64,000 nucleotides of DNA from Candidatus Thiodiazotropha sp. LNASS1 (GCF_964212655.1 NZ_OZ156465.1:868001-932000), one strand, 5' to 3'. Positions 7,772 through 17,580 are shown, counted from the first letter of the stretch. Numbers and translations are program-made. The notes: generated by a model from the sequence alone, not told the origin.

Positions 7772-10239
7772 AACAGAAACTTGTACTTATTGGGAACGGC
7801 ATGGCCGGCATCCGGACCATCGAAGAATTGTTGAAGCTCGACGAGTCCGCCAATTATGAGATTACCGTATTTGGTGAAGAGCCCCGTACGAACTACAACC
7901 GAATTCTTCTCTCACCTGTTTTGGCGGGTGAACAGAAATTCGATGACATCATCCTCAATCCGCCGGAGTGGTACAACAACAACGGCATCACACTCCACAG
8001 TGGTGACCCCGTTACCGAAATCGACCGCATACACAATAGGGTGGTTACCAGCTCCGGCATCAGCATGGAGTATGACCGGCTGATCATAGCCACCGGTTCC
8101 AGGCCATTCATGTTACCCATTCCCGGAGCCGACCTCGATGGCGTGCTTGGCTTTCGCGATATCGAGGATGTGGAAAAAATGCTGGAAGTGGCGAAATCCC
8201 ACAACAAGGCAGTTGTAATCGGCGGCGGCCTGCTGGGACTTGAAGCTGCAAACGCCCTAATGAAGCAGGGCATGCAAGTCTCGGTGGTCCATCTCATGAA
8301 CAGCCTTATGGAGAATCAGTTGGACAAGCCGGCCGCTGATCTGCTCAAAGCCTCATTAGAAGAGAAGGGACTTAACTTTCTGCTCGAGAAGAATACCAAG
8401 GAGATCACAGGCCGTAATCGGGTGACCGGGATCACCTTTACAGATGGCGAACACCGAGAGGCGGACTTGATCATAATGGCGGTGGGTATCCGTCCCAATA
8501 TCGATTTGGCCAAGAACTCAGGCATTCACTGTGAACGGGGTATCTTGGTAAGCGACACCATGCAGACCTTCGATCCCAGTATCTACGCCGTGGGCGAATG
8601 TGTACAGCATCGCGATGTCTGTTACGGTCTGGTCGCACCACTCTTCGAACAGGCAAAGGTTTGCGCCAACCATCTTGCCAATCTCGGATATGGACGTTAT
8701 GAGGGCTCGGTCACGTCCACTAAACTGAAAGTGACGGGCATCGAGCTCTTCTCCGCCGGCAATTTCCTGGGTGATGATGACAGCGAAGACATCATCTACA
8801 GGGATCCAGGTGCGGGTGTATACAAGAAACTTGTCATCAAGAACGGCAGGATCGACGGTGCCGTGCTTTACGGCGACACTATTGACGGCGCCTGGTACTT
8901 CCAATTGATGCGCGAAGGTACGGACATCTCCAGCCTGAGGGATAACCTACTGTTCGGACAGGCCCATCTGGGTGACTCGGGGCATGGTGGCGAGAAACAA
9001 GCCATGGCCATGAGTGATGATGCACAGGTATGTGATTGCAACGGTGTCTGCAAAGGCGACATTGTCAAGGCAATCACGACCAAGGGATTGTTCAGCCTGG
9101 ATGAAGTTAAGGCCCATACCAAGGCGGCCGCCTCCTGCGGCTCCTGCACCGGGCTAGTGGAACAGATTCTGGAAAATACAGTGGGCGGAGACTACTCCAT
9201 ACCGGAACATAAGCCTATCTGCCAATGCTCGGATTTCAGCCACGATCAGGTGCGGGAAGCAATTCACCAGCAAAAACTGACGGATATGGTCTCCGTATTC
9301 CAGGCATTGGAGTGGCGCAACACTGATGGTTGTCATATCTGCCGCCCCGCCATTAATTACTACCTGATATCCACTTGGCCGGAACAGGCACAAGATGACG
9401 GTCAATCCCGTTTTGTCAACGAACGCGTACACGGGAACATCCAGAAGGACGGTACCTTCTCGGTAATTCCTCGCATCTGGGGTGGTAAAACCACGCCGGA
9501 TGTATTACGTACCATCGCCGATGCGGCGGAGAAGTTCAATGTGGGCGAAGTAAACATCACCGGCGGTCAGCGTATCAACATGTTGGGTGTTCAAAAAGGA
9601 GATCTCCCTGCCATGTGGGCTTTCCTCAATGAACGTGGACTGGTTTCGGGTCATGCCTATGGTAAGGCACTACGCACGGTCAAAACCTGCGTCGGCTCCA
9701 CTTGGTGCAGATTCGGAACCCAGGACTCCACCACCCTGGGCATAGCGCTCGAAAAGATGACCTGGGGATCCTGGATGCCACACAAGTTCAAGATGGCTGT
9801 ATCAGGCTGTCCCCGTAACTGCGCCGAAGCCACTATCAAAGACTTCGGGGTGGTGGCCATCGACTCCGGATGGGAACTGCACATCGGCGGAAACGGAGGT
9901 GTCAAGGTACGTGCCACCGATATGCTATGCCGAGTCACATCCGAGGAAGAGGTGATGGAGTATTGCGCTGCATTCATCCAGATCTACCGGGAAAAGGCGC
10001 GCTATCTGGAACGCACGGCGCCATGGGTTGAGCGAGTCGGGCTCAACTACGTAAAGGAACGGATTCTAGAAGATGCAGAAGGCCGAAAAGCATTGGCGGA
10101 ACGATTCTACTTGTCCCAACGCATCGCACAGATCGACCCCTGGGCGAAACTAGTGCAGGACGCTGAATCCCATGAATTCGCACCCATAAAGATTATCGAG
10201 GCTCCCATCGAGGACCAGTGTGAGGTAACAGCATCATGA
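7768..10239 (+). CDS. nirB: NAD(P)H nitrite reductase, large subunit
   Basis: This 823-residue protein reduces nitrite to ammonium in the cytoplasm. Domains in order are an FAD/NAD(P)-binding oxidoreductase (LVLIGNGMAG at the N-terminus, VVIGGGLLGLEAA near 150), two BFD-like [2Fe-2S] modules (CDCNGVC...CGSC and CQCS...CHIC), then a ferredoxin-type nitrite reductase domain. The sirohaem/[4Fe-4S] ligands are Cys641, Cys647, Cys681 and Cys685 (CX5C and CX3C). A GGAGAT-like site precedes the ATG, which overlaps the upstream stop by 4 bp. It pairs with nirD. Confidence 0.96.
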   Translation: MKQKLVLIGNGMAGIRTIEELLKLDESANYEITVFGEEPRTNYNRILLSPVLAGEQKFDDIILNPPEWYNNNGITLHSGDPVTEIDRIHNRVVTSSGISMEYDRLIIATGSRPFMLPIPGADLDGVLGFRDIEDVEKMLEVAKSHNKAVVIGGGLLGLEAANALMKQGMQVSVVHLMNSLMENQLDKPAADLLKASLEEKGLNFLLEKNTKEITGRNRVTGITFTDGEHREADLIIMAVGIRPNIDLAKNSGIHCERGILVSDTMQTFDPSIYAVGECVQHRDVCYGLVAPLFEQAKVCANHLANLGYGRYEGSVTSTKLKVTGIELFSAGNFLGDDDSEDIIYRDPGAGVYKKLVIKNGRIDGAVLYGDTIDGAWYFQLMREGTDISSLRDNLLFGQAHLGDSGHGGEKQAMAMSDDAQVCDCNGVCKGDIVKAITTKGLFSLDEVKAHTKAAASCGSCTGLVEQILENTVGGDYSIPEHKPICQCSDFSHDQVREAIHQQKLTDMVSVFQALEWRNTDGCHICRPAINYYLISTWPEQAQDDGQSRFVNERVHGNIQKDGTFSVIPRIWGGKTTPDVLRTIADAAEKFNVGEVNITGGQRINMLGVQKGDLPAMWAFLNERGLVSGHAYGKALRTVKTCVGSTWCRFGTQDSTTLGIALEKMTWGSWMPHKFKMAVSGCPRNCAEATIKDFGVVAIDSGWELHIGGNGGVKVRATDMLCRVTSEEEVMEYCAAFIQIYREKARYLERTAPWVERVGLNYVKERILEDAEGRKALAERFYLSQRIAQIDPWAKLVQDAESHEFAPIKIIEAPIEDQCEVTAS

Positions 10240-10550
10240 GCAACTGGATCGAAATCGGCTATATGCACGAAATACCGCGTCTGGGTTCCCGTGTCATCAA
10301 GGCAGCACAGGGAAATATTGCCATTTTCCGTAACAGCAACGATGAGATCTTTGCCCTGGGAGACAAGTGCCCGCACAAGGGAGGGCCCATTTCAGAAGGA
10401 ATAGTATCGGGTCGCACGGTCACCTGTCCCTTGCATAACTGGAGGACTCAGCTGGATAACGGCATCGCCGTTGCACCGGATGAAGGCTGCACCAATACTT
10501 ATCCGGTAAAGATCGAAGGTAATTTAATCTATCTCGAACTGAATAGCTGA
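10236..10550 (+). CDS. nirD: NAD(P)H nitrite reductase, small subunit (Rieske-like)
   Basis: This 104-residue Rieske-fold protein has CPHKGGP and CPLHNW, giving the C-X-H...C-X2-H spacing for a [2Fe-2S] centre. Some NirD proteins lack the cluster ligands, but here all four residues are present. It overlaps nirB by 4 bp and nasA starts 10 bp later, so stoichiometric translation is likely. Confidence 0.94.
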   Translation: MSNWIEIGYMHEIPRLGSRVIKAAQGNIAIFRNSNDEIFALGDKCPHKGGPISEGIVSGRTVTCPLHNWRTQLDNGIAVAPDEGCTNTYPVKIEGNLIYLELNS

Positions 10551-10559
10551 CGGAAGAAA

Positions 10560-13214
10560 ATGGCCAATGAAGTAAAAACCACATGTCCATATTGCGGCGT
10601 GGGATGTGGCGTTATAGCCACTACTGAAAAAAACGGTAAGGTCATTGTACAAGGTGATCCAAAGCACCCCAGCAATTTCGGCAGACTCTGCTCCAAGGGT
10701 GCAGCACTGGCAGACACCATTGAACTGGAGCACCGTCTTTTGCATCCCATGAGCGGAGGCTATCAAACGAGATGGGACCAAGCCATCGAAAACGTGGCTT
10801 CGGGTTTCAAGCGCATAATTGAACATCATGGCCCTGATGCGGTGGCCTTCTATGTCTCCGGGCAGCTGCTTACAGAGGACTACTATGCGGCCAACAAGCT
10901 GATGAAAGGCTTCATCGGCAGCGCCAATATCGATACAAACTCCCGTCTCTGCATGTCCTCTTCCGTTGCCGGCCATAAAAGGGCTTTTGGTTCCGATACC
11001 GTTCCTTGCAGCTTTGAAGACCTGGAACAGGCCAATCTCATTACACTTGTAGGCTCCAATACCGCATGGTGCCACCCGGTTCTCTATCAACGCATACGGG
11101 ACGCCAAGGTCAGGCGCCCCCATATGAAGGTAGTGGTGATTGATCCCAGGCGGACAGCCACCTGTGAGATTGCCGACATCCATCTTCCTCTAACCCCAGG
11201 CAGTGACATCGATATCTTTCTCGCCTTGTTGGACTATCTCGATCGCCATGATGCGCTTGATCGGGAGTACATAGAACAATATACGGAGGGATTCGAAATG
11301 GCGCTTGAAAGAGCGCGCATACATGATGATCCGATTAAAGAGACTGCCCGAAATAGTGGGGTTTCGCCTATGGCTCTGGAGCAGTTCTTCCGCCTTTTTT
11401 TGGAAAGGGAAAAGAGCGTCACGGTTTACTCCCAGGGTGTAAACCAGTGGAGTTTTGGTACCGACAAGGTAAACGCAATTATCAACTGCCACCTAGCGAC
11501 TGGCCGAATCGGAAAAACCGGCATGGGCCCCTTCTCTTTTACCGGACAGCCTAATGCCATGGGTGGGCGGGAAGTTGGCGGACTGGCCAATCAACTGGCT
11601 GCACATATGGATTTTAAGCCGGAGGATATAAAACGGGTCAAACGATTCTGGAAGGCACCCAATATGGCCAAACAACCCGGCCTTAATGCAGTGGACATGT
11701 TCGACGCTATGATCGAGGGTAGGATAAAGGCGGTCTGGATCATGGCCACCAATCCCGTTGTCAGTATGCCCGATAGCGACCGGATCAAGACCGCGCTCGA
11801 ACAGTGTGAATTCGTAGTCATGTCCGATTGTGTAAGCAACACGGATACCGCCAAGTATGCCGATGTTCTTTTGCCGGCTACGACTTGGGGTGAAAAGAAT
11901 GGCACGGTAACCAATTCAGAACGTCGTATATCCAGGCAACGGGCCTTTTTGGACACACCGGGTGATGCTCGGGATGACTGGAAAATCATTTCCGATGTTG
12001 CCAGGGCAATGGGGTATTCGGAGGCATTTTCTTATCAGAGGGTTGAGGAAATCCTCCGTGAGCACGCTGCACTATCCGGCCTGGACAATCATGGCACCCG
12101 GGATTTTGACATCAGTGCCTACGCCGGCGTCACCTCAGCCCAGTATGAGAAGCTGCGGCCGACCCTGTGGCCCTGTACCCGGGCTGACAGTAGCGGTAAT
12201 GTCCGTCTGCTCAGCAACGGCCGGTTTTTCACGGATTCAGGCAAAGCGCGTTTCGTTGCGGTAACTAGGGGAAAACCGGCAAACTCCACACAACCCAAGC
12301 TGCCCTTGATTCTCAACACAGGACGTATCAGAGACCAGTGGCACACAATGACACGAACCGGTTCAGCGCCACGTCTGAACCAGCACATACATGAGCCCTT
12401 CGTAGAGATCAACCCGGATGATGCAGAGATATTCGATATCAGGAATGGCGCACTTGCCAACATCTCCACGGGCAGCCATGCAATCACAGTTCGTGCCGTG
12501 GTAAGCAGTGAACAACGTCCCGGATCACTCTTCATACCTATGCACTGGAGCGAGGCCACTGCACAGAACAGCAATGTAAACAAACTGGTAGCTTCAAACG
12601 TCGATCCCATATCGGGACAGCCCGAATTCAAGCATTCACCGGTTCAAATAGCGGCTTATACACCACTATGGCAAGGATTCATCCTTATCAATAAAGAGAT
12701 AGATATCGAGTACACCGGCTATTGCGCCAAGAGCCGGGGAAAGGGTTTTTGGCGTTACGAGATTGCAGGAGAGAAGGAACAGGTGAACTGGCTCGAATTG
12801 CTGAAGCACCAGTTTCCACCTGACGTGGAATTGCTGGAGTTCAGTGATATCGCACAACACCGCTTCCGTTTTGCCGTCATCAAAGACAGTAGGCTCCTCG
12901 GTTGTCTCTATATTTCCCGTGACCGTGTACTCGCAGATCATGCATGGCTTGGGAATATGTTCTGTAAAAAAGAGCTTTCGCCCCATGACCGGAGAAGTCT
13001 ATTGGCAGGTCATCCCATGAATCCCGCAGACGATTGTGGAAAAACTATATGTGCCTGCTTCAGTGTAGGAAACAAAACACTACTGCATGAGATCAACCAC
13101 TGTGGACTGGATTCAATCGAGGCAATAGGAAATAAATTAAAAGCAGGTACCAGCTGTGGCTCCTGCATTCCAGAGATTAAAAGCCTCTTATCTGACACTC
13201 GTGAGTCTTATTAA
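10560..13214 (+). CDS. nasA: Assimilatory nitrate reductase, catalytic subunit
   Basis: This 884-residue cytoplasmic molybdoenzyme reduces nitrate to nitrite. The N-terminal [4Fe-4S] site is CPYCGVGC plus a downstream Cys in GRLCSKGAAL. Molybdopterin-oxidoreductase and dinucleotide-binding domains follow (NPVVSMPDSDRIK, TGRIRDQWHTMTRTGSAPRLNQH). A BFD-like [2Fe-2S] module closes the protein (CACFSVG...GTSCGSC, last 60 residues), as in NasA of Klebsiella and unlike NapA. There is no Tat leader. It is the last gene of the operon. I see no nasC-type flavoprotein nearby, so the electron donor must be encoded elsewhere or be ferredoxin. Confidence 0.95.
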   Translation: MANEVKTTCPYCGVGCGVIATTEKNGKVIVQGDPKHPSNFGRLCSKGAALADTIELEHRLLHPMSGGYQTRWDQAIENVASGFKRIIEHHGPDAVAFYVSGQLLTEDYYAANKLMKGFIGSANIDTNSRLCMSSSVAGHKRAFGSDTVPCSFEDLEQANLITLVGSNTAWCHPVLYQRIRDAKVRRPHMKVVVIDPRRTATCEIADIHLPLTPGSDIDIFLALLDYLDRHDALDREYIEQYTEGFEMALERARIHDDPIKETARNSGVSPMALEQFFRLFLEREKSVTVYSQGVNQWSFGTDKVNAIINCHLATGRIGKTGMGPFSFTGQPNAMGGREVGGLANQLAAHMDFKPEDIKRVKRFWKAPNMAKQPGLNAVDMFDAMIEGRIKAVWIMATNPVVSMPDSDRIKTALEQCEFVVMSDCVSNTDTAKYADVLLPATTWGEKNGTVTNSERRISRQRAFLDTPGDARDDWKIISDVARAMGYSEAFSYQRVEEILREHAALSGLDNHGTRDFDISAYAGVTSAQYEKLRPTLWPCTRADSSGNVRLLSNGRFFTDSGKARFVAVTRGKPANSTQPKLPLILNTGRIRDQWHTMTRTGSAPRLNQHIHEPFVEINPDDAEIFDIRNGALANISTGSHAITVRAVVSSEQRPGSLFIPMHWSEATAQNSNVNKLVASNVDPISGQPEFKHSPVQIAAYTPLWQGFILINKEIDIEYTGYCAKSRGKGFWRYEIAGEKEQVNWLELLKHQFPPDVELLEFSDIAQHRFRFAVIKDSRLLGCLYISRDRVLADHAWLGNMFCKKELSPHDRRSLLAGHPMNPADDCGKTICACFSVGNKTLLHEINHCGLDSIEAIGNKLKAGTSCGSCIPEIKSLLSDTRESY

Positions 13215-13324
13215 TATAGAAACAAATTTCCCTACTACCTTTGATAGGAATTGATACCTTTACCATGCTTTTACACCAACATCAGCATTGATATTTTAAG
13301 TGATTCTTTATAGCCATTATCATC

Positions 13325-13344
13325 GGCCACATACGACCGTGGCC
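13325..13344. terminator. Hairpin between convergent nasA and the Lys-rich protein gene
   Basis: GGCCAC and GTGGCC form a 6-bp stem around an 8-nt loop in the 159-bp gap between the two convergent genes. The following T/A run is weak on both strands, so termination is only possible, not shown. Confidence 0.35.
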
Positions 13345-13373
13345 TATTCTACCTAGAATGAACCACTCAAGTT

Positions 13374-13745
13374 TTACTTACTGCTTTTTTGCTTTTTCCT
13401 ATCCTTGCTCTTATCACTATCTTTTTTCTTTGCTTTCTTATCTTTTTTCCCCTTTTTAGCTTTCTCTGACTTACTTTTCTTTGACTTCTTTTCTTTTACG
13501 GCCTTGGTTTTTTTCTTTTGCTTTTCAGTGGCCATCGTCTTTTTCCCGGACTTAGTCCTGCAATACGCACCCACCTTGGTTCCGGTCTTGGTTTTATAGC
13601 TGTTGACCCATGTACAATTACCACTTGCATTGCAACTCGACTTGCTCAATCCCTTACACTGTTTTGCGGCATGTGTAGCGGGGTGGAATATCAACAGTGA
13701 AATGACCACGATATTCAGGATGGTCTTCTTGATGAAATAGGACAT
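13374..13745 (-). CDS. Small secreted Lys-rich protein with Cys-containing head
   Basis: This 123-residue protein of unknown function starts with a signal peptide (MSYFIKKTILNIVVISLL..., cleavage near THAA). The mature part has a short module with four or more Cys (QCKGLSKSSCNASGNCTW, then AYCRTKSG), followed by about 65 residues made almost only of Lys, Ser, Glu and Asp, like a histone H1 tail. I chose the ATG at 13745, which has TGAGGAA upstream; the longer frame starts with GTG inside that site. The tail should be disordered and strongly basic, so binding to DNA, polysaccharide or cell-wall acids is possible but unproven. Confidence 0.75.
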   Translation of the reverse strand: MSYFIKKTILNIVVISLLIFHPATHAAKQCKGLSKSSCNASGNCTWVNSYKTKTGTKVGAYCRTKSGKKTMATEKQKKKTKAVKEKKSKKSKSEKAKKGKKDKKAKKKDSDKSKDRKKQKSSK

Positions 13746-13960
13746 GCTATTCCTCACAGGATAATAAGTACTGGTGTATTTTAATTACAGTCTTAGTATA
13801 TCCGTGAACAATGGATATTCGCATCCGCCCAACTCGAATTGACAATTGTTTTAAATCATCAAGTAATTGACAACCCGTTAGAAACAATCAATAAACACAG
13901 ACCGAAATCAACACCCTTTTATAATTATTTAATCTTAATTGCAGCGTCCATGCCGCAGTT

Positions 13961-13980
13961 GTTCTGCCAACCAACAGAAC
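13961..13980 (-). terminator. Weak hairpin after the cytochrome b gene
   Basis: GTTCTG and CAGAAC form a 6-bp stem 27 bp beyond the end of the minus-strand cytochrome operon. No T-tract follows. The rest of 13758-13960 is AT-rich and I see nothing else in it. Confidence 0.3.
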
Positions 13981-14006
13981 TCATACTCACATTATTATAC
14001 GCAGAA

Positions 14007-14609
14007 TTAACTATCCCTGGCTTCATGCCCGACTATCATCTCCACTAAATTACCAAAAGGCTTTTCCCCGGTTGTCAATGCCAGGTAGAGGTGGATCGGT
14101 ATAAAGCAAAGTACCGCAAATGCGCCAATGGTATGCACTACGGCAACCAGGCCAAGGGGCACCCCCTGTAATCCGATAGAAGGCCAGTATTGATAAAAAA
14201 GATAGAGTACCCCACTGATCCAGACTATCGGTGAGATGATCATGGTTAACATCAAATAAGCCATTCTCTGCAGTGGATTGTGCTTTTCCGCGCGCTTCCG
14301 GTGGAATGGATGCGGTGAACCAAGAAAAATACCGACCGCATAGTATTTGACCATGGCCAACATACTGTCCGGGTCGCTCGGTACATACTGGCGCCACTCC
14401 CCAGTGGTCGTGTGCCAAAACAACGCCAACAGCCACAATCCGATCAATACCCATGCCATGATTGTATGCAGGTCGATAGCCTGTTCAAAACCGAATAGAT
14501 GATAGGTTCCGTGGATCTCAAATCCGGTTATCAGCATGCCGAAGATCAACAAAGCTTGGGACCAATGCCACAGGCGTTCAAAGAGTGAAAAGTAGTAGAT
14601 TTGACTCAT
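14007..14609 (-). CDS. Membrane cytochrome b (thiosulfate reductase/Ni-Fe hydrogenase b type)
   Basis: This 200-residue integral membrane protein has four predicted helices (about 14-32, 45-68, 115-140, 155-180). His residues at helix ends (HWSQALL, EIHG, LHTIMAW, HTIGAFA, IHLYLAL) are suited to bind two b haems. The family passes electrons between the quinone pool and a periplasmic partner. It is 4 bp downstream of the octahaem cytochrome gene, so that protein is the probable partner. I chose the ATG at 14609 because GGAG lies 8 nt upstream and the longer frame has no site. Confidence 0.85.
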   Translation of the reverse strand: MSQIYYFSLFERLWHWSQALLIFGMLITGFEIHGTYHLFGFEQAIDLHTIMAWVLIGLWLLALFWHTTTGEWRQYVPSDPDSMLAMVKYYAVGIFLGSPHPFHRKRAEKHNPLQRMAYLMLTMIISPIVWISGVLYLFYQYWPSIGLQGVPLGLVAVVHTIGAFAVLCFIPIHLYLALTTGEKPFGNLVEMIVGHEARDS

Positions 14610-14613
14610 CGAC

Positions 14614-16218
14614 TTATCTCCGCTTGGCTTTTGAGAAGAGGCGCCCCAGGCCATGGATGGAAATACCTCCCAAAGTGCCTAAGACAGCCAGCCAACCGAT
14701 CAGATCGACCCAGTAATAACTGTCCCGAGCAGGCATGTAAAATCCTGTCAGCTTGCTTAGTCGGCCATTTTTTGTGTGGCAGGCTTCACAGCCAAGCGCT
14801 TCCTCTTTAGGAGCAACCATATGTGCCAGCGGCCAGTGGTAGGTGGTTTCGATGAATCCGAATTCACCGCTGTAACCGGCATTGCTGGCTTCCATGGCAA
14901 CTTTAATCGCCCTATTCCAATCAAAGGACTTCCAATACGCATCACTGTCCTTGCCAAACAGATGGGTCGTTACCAGCGTACTATTACCTTTGTCGTAGGG
15001 CTGTTTGCCCCGCATGACTTTAAACGGCCAGATCCTGGCATTCGGATCATCGTAACTCCCTTCAAAGGTGTTGATGGCAACGATATTGCCGGGGTCGATC
15101 TTTTCATCGAGCTGCTTGTACCGAATATTGCCCGAGTACCAGGCATATTCAGGAATCAGGTTTTCGCCCCACTCGAAAGAGCCTTTTTTGGTAACGTAGT
15201 CGACATAGCCCTGCGCATCTTTTGTCTTGATGTGCTTGCCGTCATTGCTCATACGCCCCGCCGTTGACCAGTCCCACCAGGTCTTTGTCGGTTTGCCGCC
15301 TCTGGCATAGGTGGGGATATGACAGGTTGTACAGGCAACCTTGTTGGTGTGGTCGTTGAGTTTGTTGTTTACCGTGACAGGATGAGGCTTGAGGTCATGA
15401 CAGGACTCGCAGGTAGAACGGATATTGTCTCCGCGACCCGGCACATCGATACCCTGCGTATCCTTGGCCTGGGTTGTATAGCGGCTGCCTGATACGTCAT
15501 GCCCATCTTTCTGATGACAGGTGCTGCAAACAAAATCCAGTCCATTCGTGCCCATATGCACATCGAGCGACCGGTTCGGGTTGGTCATACTCGAATCGAG
15601 ATCGCCATGCTTGACGCCATCGCCACCGCCACCATAGAAATGGCAGGCGCCACAGGTTTTACGGCTGGTCTTGCCGACCTGCTGGGCCACATGTGTAAGA
15701 TCGGGCGCTTTCCAGATCTTTTTGCTCTTTGGCGGGAAGGGTTTGTCCACATAGGGTGGATGACCCGCTCCGGTTGGGAACTTCTTATAGGTCCCCGTCG
15801 TATCGTGACAGACCAGGCAGTCTACACTTGTTTCAGAACTGAAATCGAAGCTGTTGTCCTTCCAGCCATAACCGACATGACAGCTTGTACAACGGGCATA
15901 GTTGGTCTCAATGGCGCCGCAGAAATTATTTACAATCGTCTGCTTACCCAACGCCTCCCCGGTATCCGGGTGGGTGAACTTCCAATTCCAATGTTTGGTT
16001 TTGTGGATCTGCCTGGCGGCCTCAGTATGGCACTCAAGACAGGCTTTAGTCACTTCCGGCCCTGTACTGAAGACCTGTTGAAGTGCTTCGAACTTCGTGT
16101 GATCGGCCGTTGAACTGATTATCTCCTCTGATGCCGTGAGGTTAATCGTAAACATCAGAAACAGGATGAACTGCAACAGTGAGGCCAGACGTAGAGTAGT
16201 ACACTTTAACCTGCACAT
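14614..16218 (-). CDS. Octahaem cytochrome c, tetrathionate reductase (Otr) family
   Basis: This 534-residue exported protein has eight CXXCH sites (CLECH, CTSCH, CLVCH, CGACH, CSTCH, CESCH, CTTCH, CEACH), a signal peptide and, unusually for a soluble cytochrome, a C-terminal membrane helix with a basic end. The overall pattern (a KHWNWKFTHP motif after the first haem, WWDWSTAGR, ENLIPEYAWYSGNIRY) is that of the Otr group. Shewanella Otr reduces tetrathionate, nitrite and hydroxylamine in vitro, so the physiological substrate is open. I chose the ATG at 16218, which follows GGGAGGCGTT. It lies between the pentahaem gene and the cytochrome b gene. Confidence 0.85.
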   Translation of the reverse strand: MCRLKCTTLRLASLLQFILFLMFTINLTASEEIISSTADHTKFEALQQVFSTGPEVTKACLECHTEAARQIHKTKHWNWKFTHPDTGEALGKQTIVNNFCGAIETNYARCTSCHVGYGWKDNSFDFSSETSVDCLVCHDTTGTYKKFPTGAGHPPYVDKPFPPKSKKIWKAPDLTHVAQQVGKTSRKTCGACHFYGGGGDGVKHGDLDSSMTNPNRSLDVHMGTNGLDFVCSTCHQKDGHDVSGSRYTTQAKDTQGIDVPGRGDNIRSTCESCHDLKPHPVTVNNKLNDHTNKVACTTCHIPTYARGGKPTKTWWDWSTAGRMSNDGKHIKTKDAQGYVDYVTKKGSFEWGENLIPEYAWYSGNIRYKQLDEKIDPGNIVAINTFEGSYDDPNARIWPFKVMRGKQPYDKGNSTLVTTHLFGKDSDAYWKSFDWNRAIKVAMEASNAGYSGEFGFIETTYHWPLAHMVAPKEEALGCEACHTKNGRLSKLTGFYMPARDSYYWVDLIGWLAVLGTLGGISIHGLGRLFSKAKRR

Positions 16219-16248
16219 AACGCCTCCCAAACCAGTTTTTGAATGCCC

Positions 16249-16270
16249 CACACCGGCTGTCACCGGTGTG
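16249..16270 (-). promoter_or_regulatory. Intergenic stem-loop between the pentahaem and octahaem genes
   Basis: CACACCGG and CCGGTGTG form a perfect 8-bp stem around CTGTCA. On the coding strand it comes just after the pentahaem stop, with no T-tract, so it is more likely an mRNA-stabilising or processing element than a full terminator. Confidence 0.5.
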
Positions 16271-16284
16271 AGGACCTTGCTTTT

Positions 16285-17580
16285 CTAGAGATTCACCTCT
16301 GCTACAGCTATCGACGCTGGTGCCACCAAGTCTTCCGGTAGATGCTTAAATTTTTCTACCAGTACCGGCCAGAGCAGGTTATAGAACAGCTCACCTCTTA
16401 CAAGTACCGCATCCTTAGCGGGTATCTGGTAAGAGAGGATACGCTCTTCATAAGGTTTTAAACGCGAATCGACGCCAAGCTGTGTCGCAGTCGGCGGCAT
16501 TGCCGGGTCACCCTTGTCATTGGCCAACAGGTAGGCGAAATAGGCCTTGGAATCGCTTTTCGCGGGATGGCCTTCAGCATTTTGCCAGATGGCATTGCCC
16601 GATGCGTCGTAAGCCGTGAGTTTCAGATAGATATTTCTGAACGGCGCCCCCGTGGGAAGACTGTGCGGCTGCATGTTCTTCAGCTTGACAGTGGCATTCA
16701 GGCTATCCCCTTGCTTTACCGCATCGAGGGTGAACACCACACTGCGTTTCAACATGGCATGATTGTGGCCACCGCCCATACCGTGATCGACCATACCACC
16801 GGCGACAGGCATGTGGCAGGATTGGCAATTGACGTTGCTGCCCGCGTACTCATTGCCTGTCTGGCAAAGCGGAACACCATGGGGATTGTTGCGTTTGTCA
16901 TGACAACCCATGCAGGCCGCGTTTGTTTTCATCAATCCCGGATTCGCAGCCATCGGAAGGGCCTGGATCTTCTTGCCGTCCAGTTCCACCTCGCCTTGTG
17001 TATGGGGATTGGGTTTCGAGTCATCATCACTGCCTGCACCTCCGAACATATCCTCAGCCGCGACCAGTTTCATCAGTCCCTGGTTGAAACCTTGAGGTCC
17101 CTGCAACTCATTTTTGCGTTCATAGGCCTTGAGTCCCAACAACAGCTTCCCATTCTTGCCACTGGTTCCCTTGAATTTTGCCAGGGTATGACAGGCAACA
17201 CAGTTGACCCCTTCTGCATAGGCGGGCTTGGCATCGAGCTTGGTTGTCTTGTCAACAGCCGCGTTCGGTGCATGGCACTGCAAGCAGATCGGGTATTTCC
17301 CAGATGCCTTATGCTTAACCCCCTCTTCCACCGGACTGCCGACGACCTTCTTGTAGAAGGTGGCATGAATAGGATCTTTTAATGCCGTACTCTGGGCATG
17401 CATCGAACCTTTCCATTGGTTGTAGATCTCTTTATGACAATTTTTACAGACCTCAGAGGAGACATGGTGAATCGGCTCGTCCGCACCGGCCGTGACACTT
17501 GTCGGATGTATGAGGAATACAAATGTTGAAAAGACTAGGCTTAAGACGTGAAGCGCCCTCGAAGCAAAAACTGCTTCCAT
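16285..17580 (-). CDS. Pentahaem cytochrome c (cytochrome c554-like)
   Basis: This 431-residue periplasmic protein has a signal peptide (cleavage near VTAGA) and five CXXCH sites (CKNCH, CLQCH, CVACH, CMGCH, CQSCH), followed by a beta-rich C-terminal domain of about 150 residues without haem. The first part (VCKNCHKEIYNQWKGSMHA) is typical of c554/OTR/HAO-superfamily cytochromes. It probably relays electrons for the octahaem enzyme encoded next. The ATG has a very strong AGGAGG site and opens the minus-strand operon. Confidence 0.82.
   Translation of the reverse strand: MEAVFASRALHVLSLVFSTFVFLIHPTSVTAGADEPIHHVSSEVCKNCHKEIYNQWKGSMHAQSTALKDPIHATFYKKVVGSPVEEGVKHKASGKYPICLQCHAPNAAVDKTTKLDAKPAYAEGVNCVACHTLAKFKGTSGKNGKLLLGLKAYERKNELQGPQGFNQGLMKLVAAEDMFGGAGSDDDSKPNPHTQGEVELDGKKIQALPMAANPGLMKTNAACMGCHDKRNNPHGVPLCQTGNEYAGSNVNCQSCHMPVAGGMVDHGMGGGHNHAMLKRSVVFTLDAVKQGDSLNATVKLKNMQPHSLPTGAPFRNIYLKLTAYDASGNAIWQNAEGHPAKSDSKAYFAYLLANDKGDPAMPPTATQLGVDSRLKPYEERILSYQIPAKDAVLVRGELFYNLLWPVLVEKFKHLPEDLVAPASIAVAEVNL

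Noticed and set aside
16567-17382. 271-residue plus-strand frame
   Set aside because: Antisense to the pentahaem cytochrome whose haem motifs are clear.
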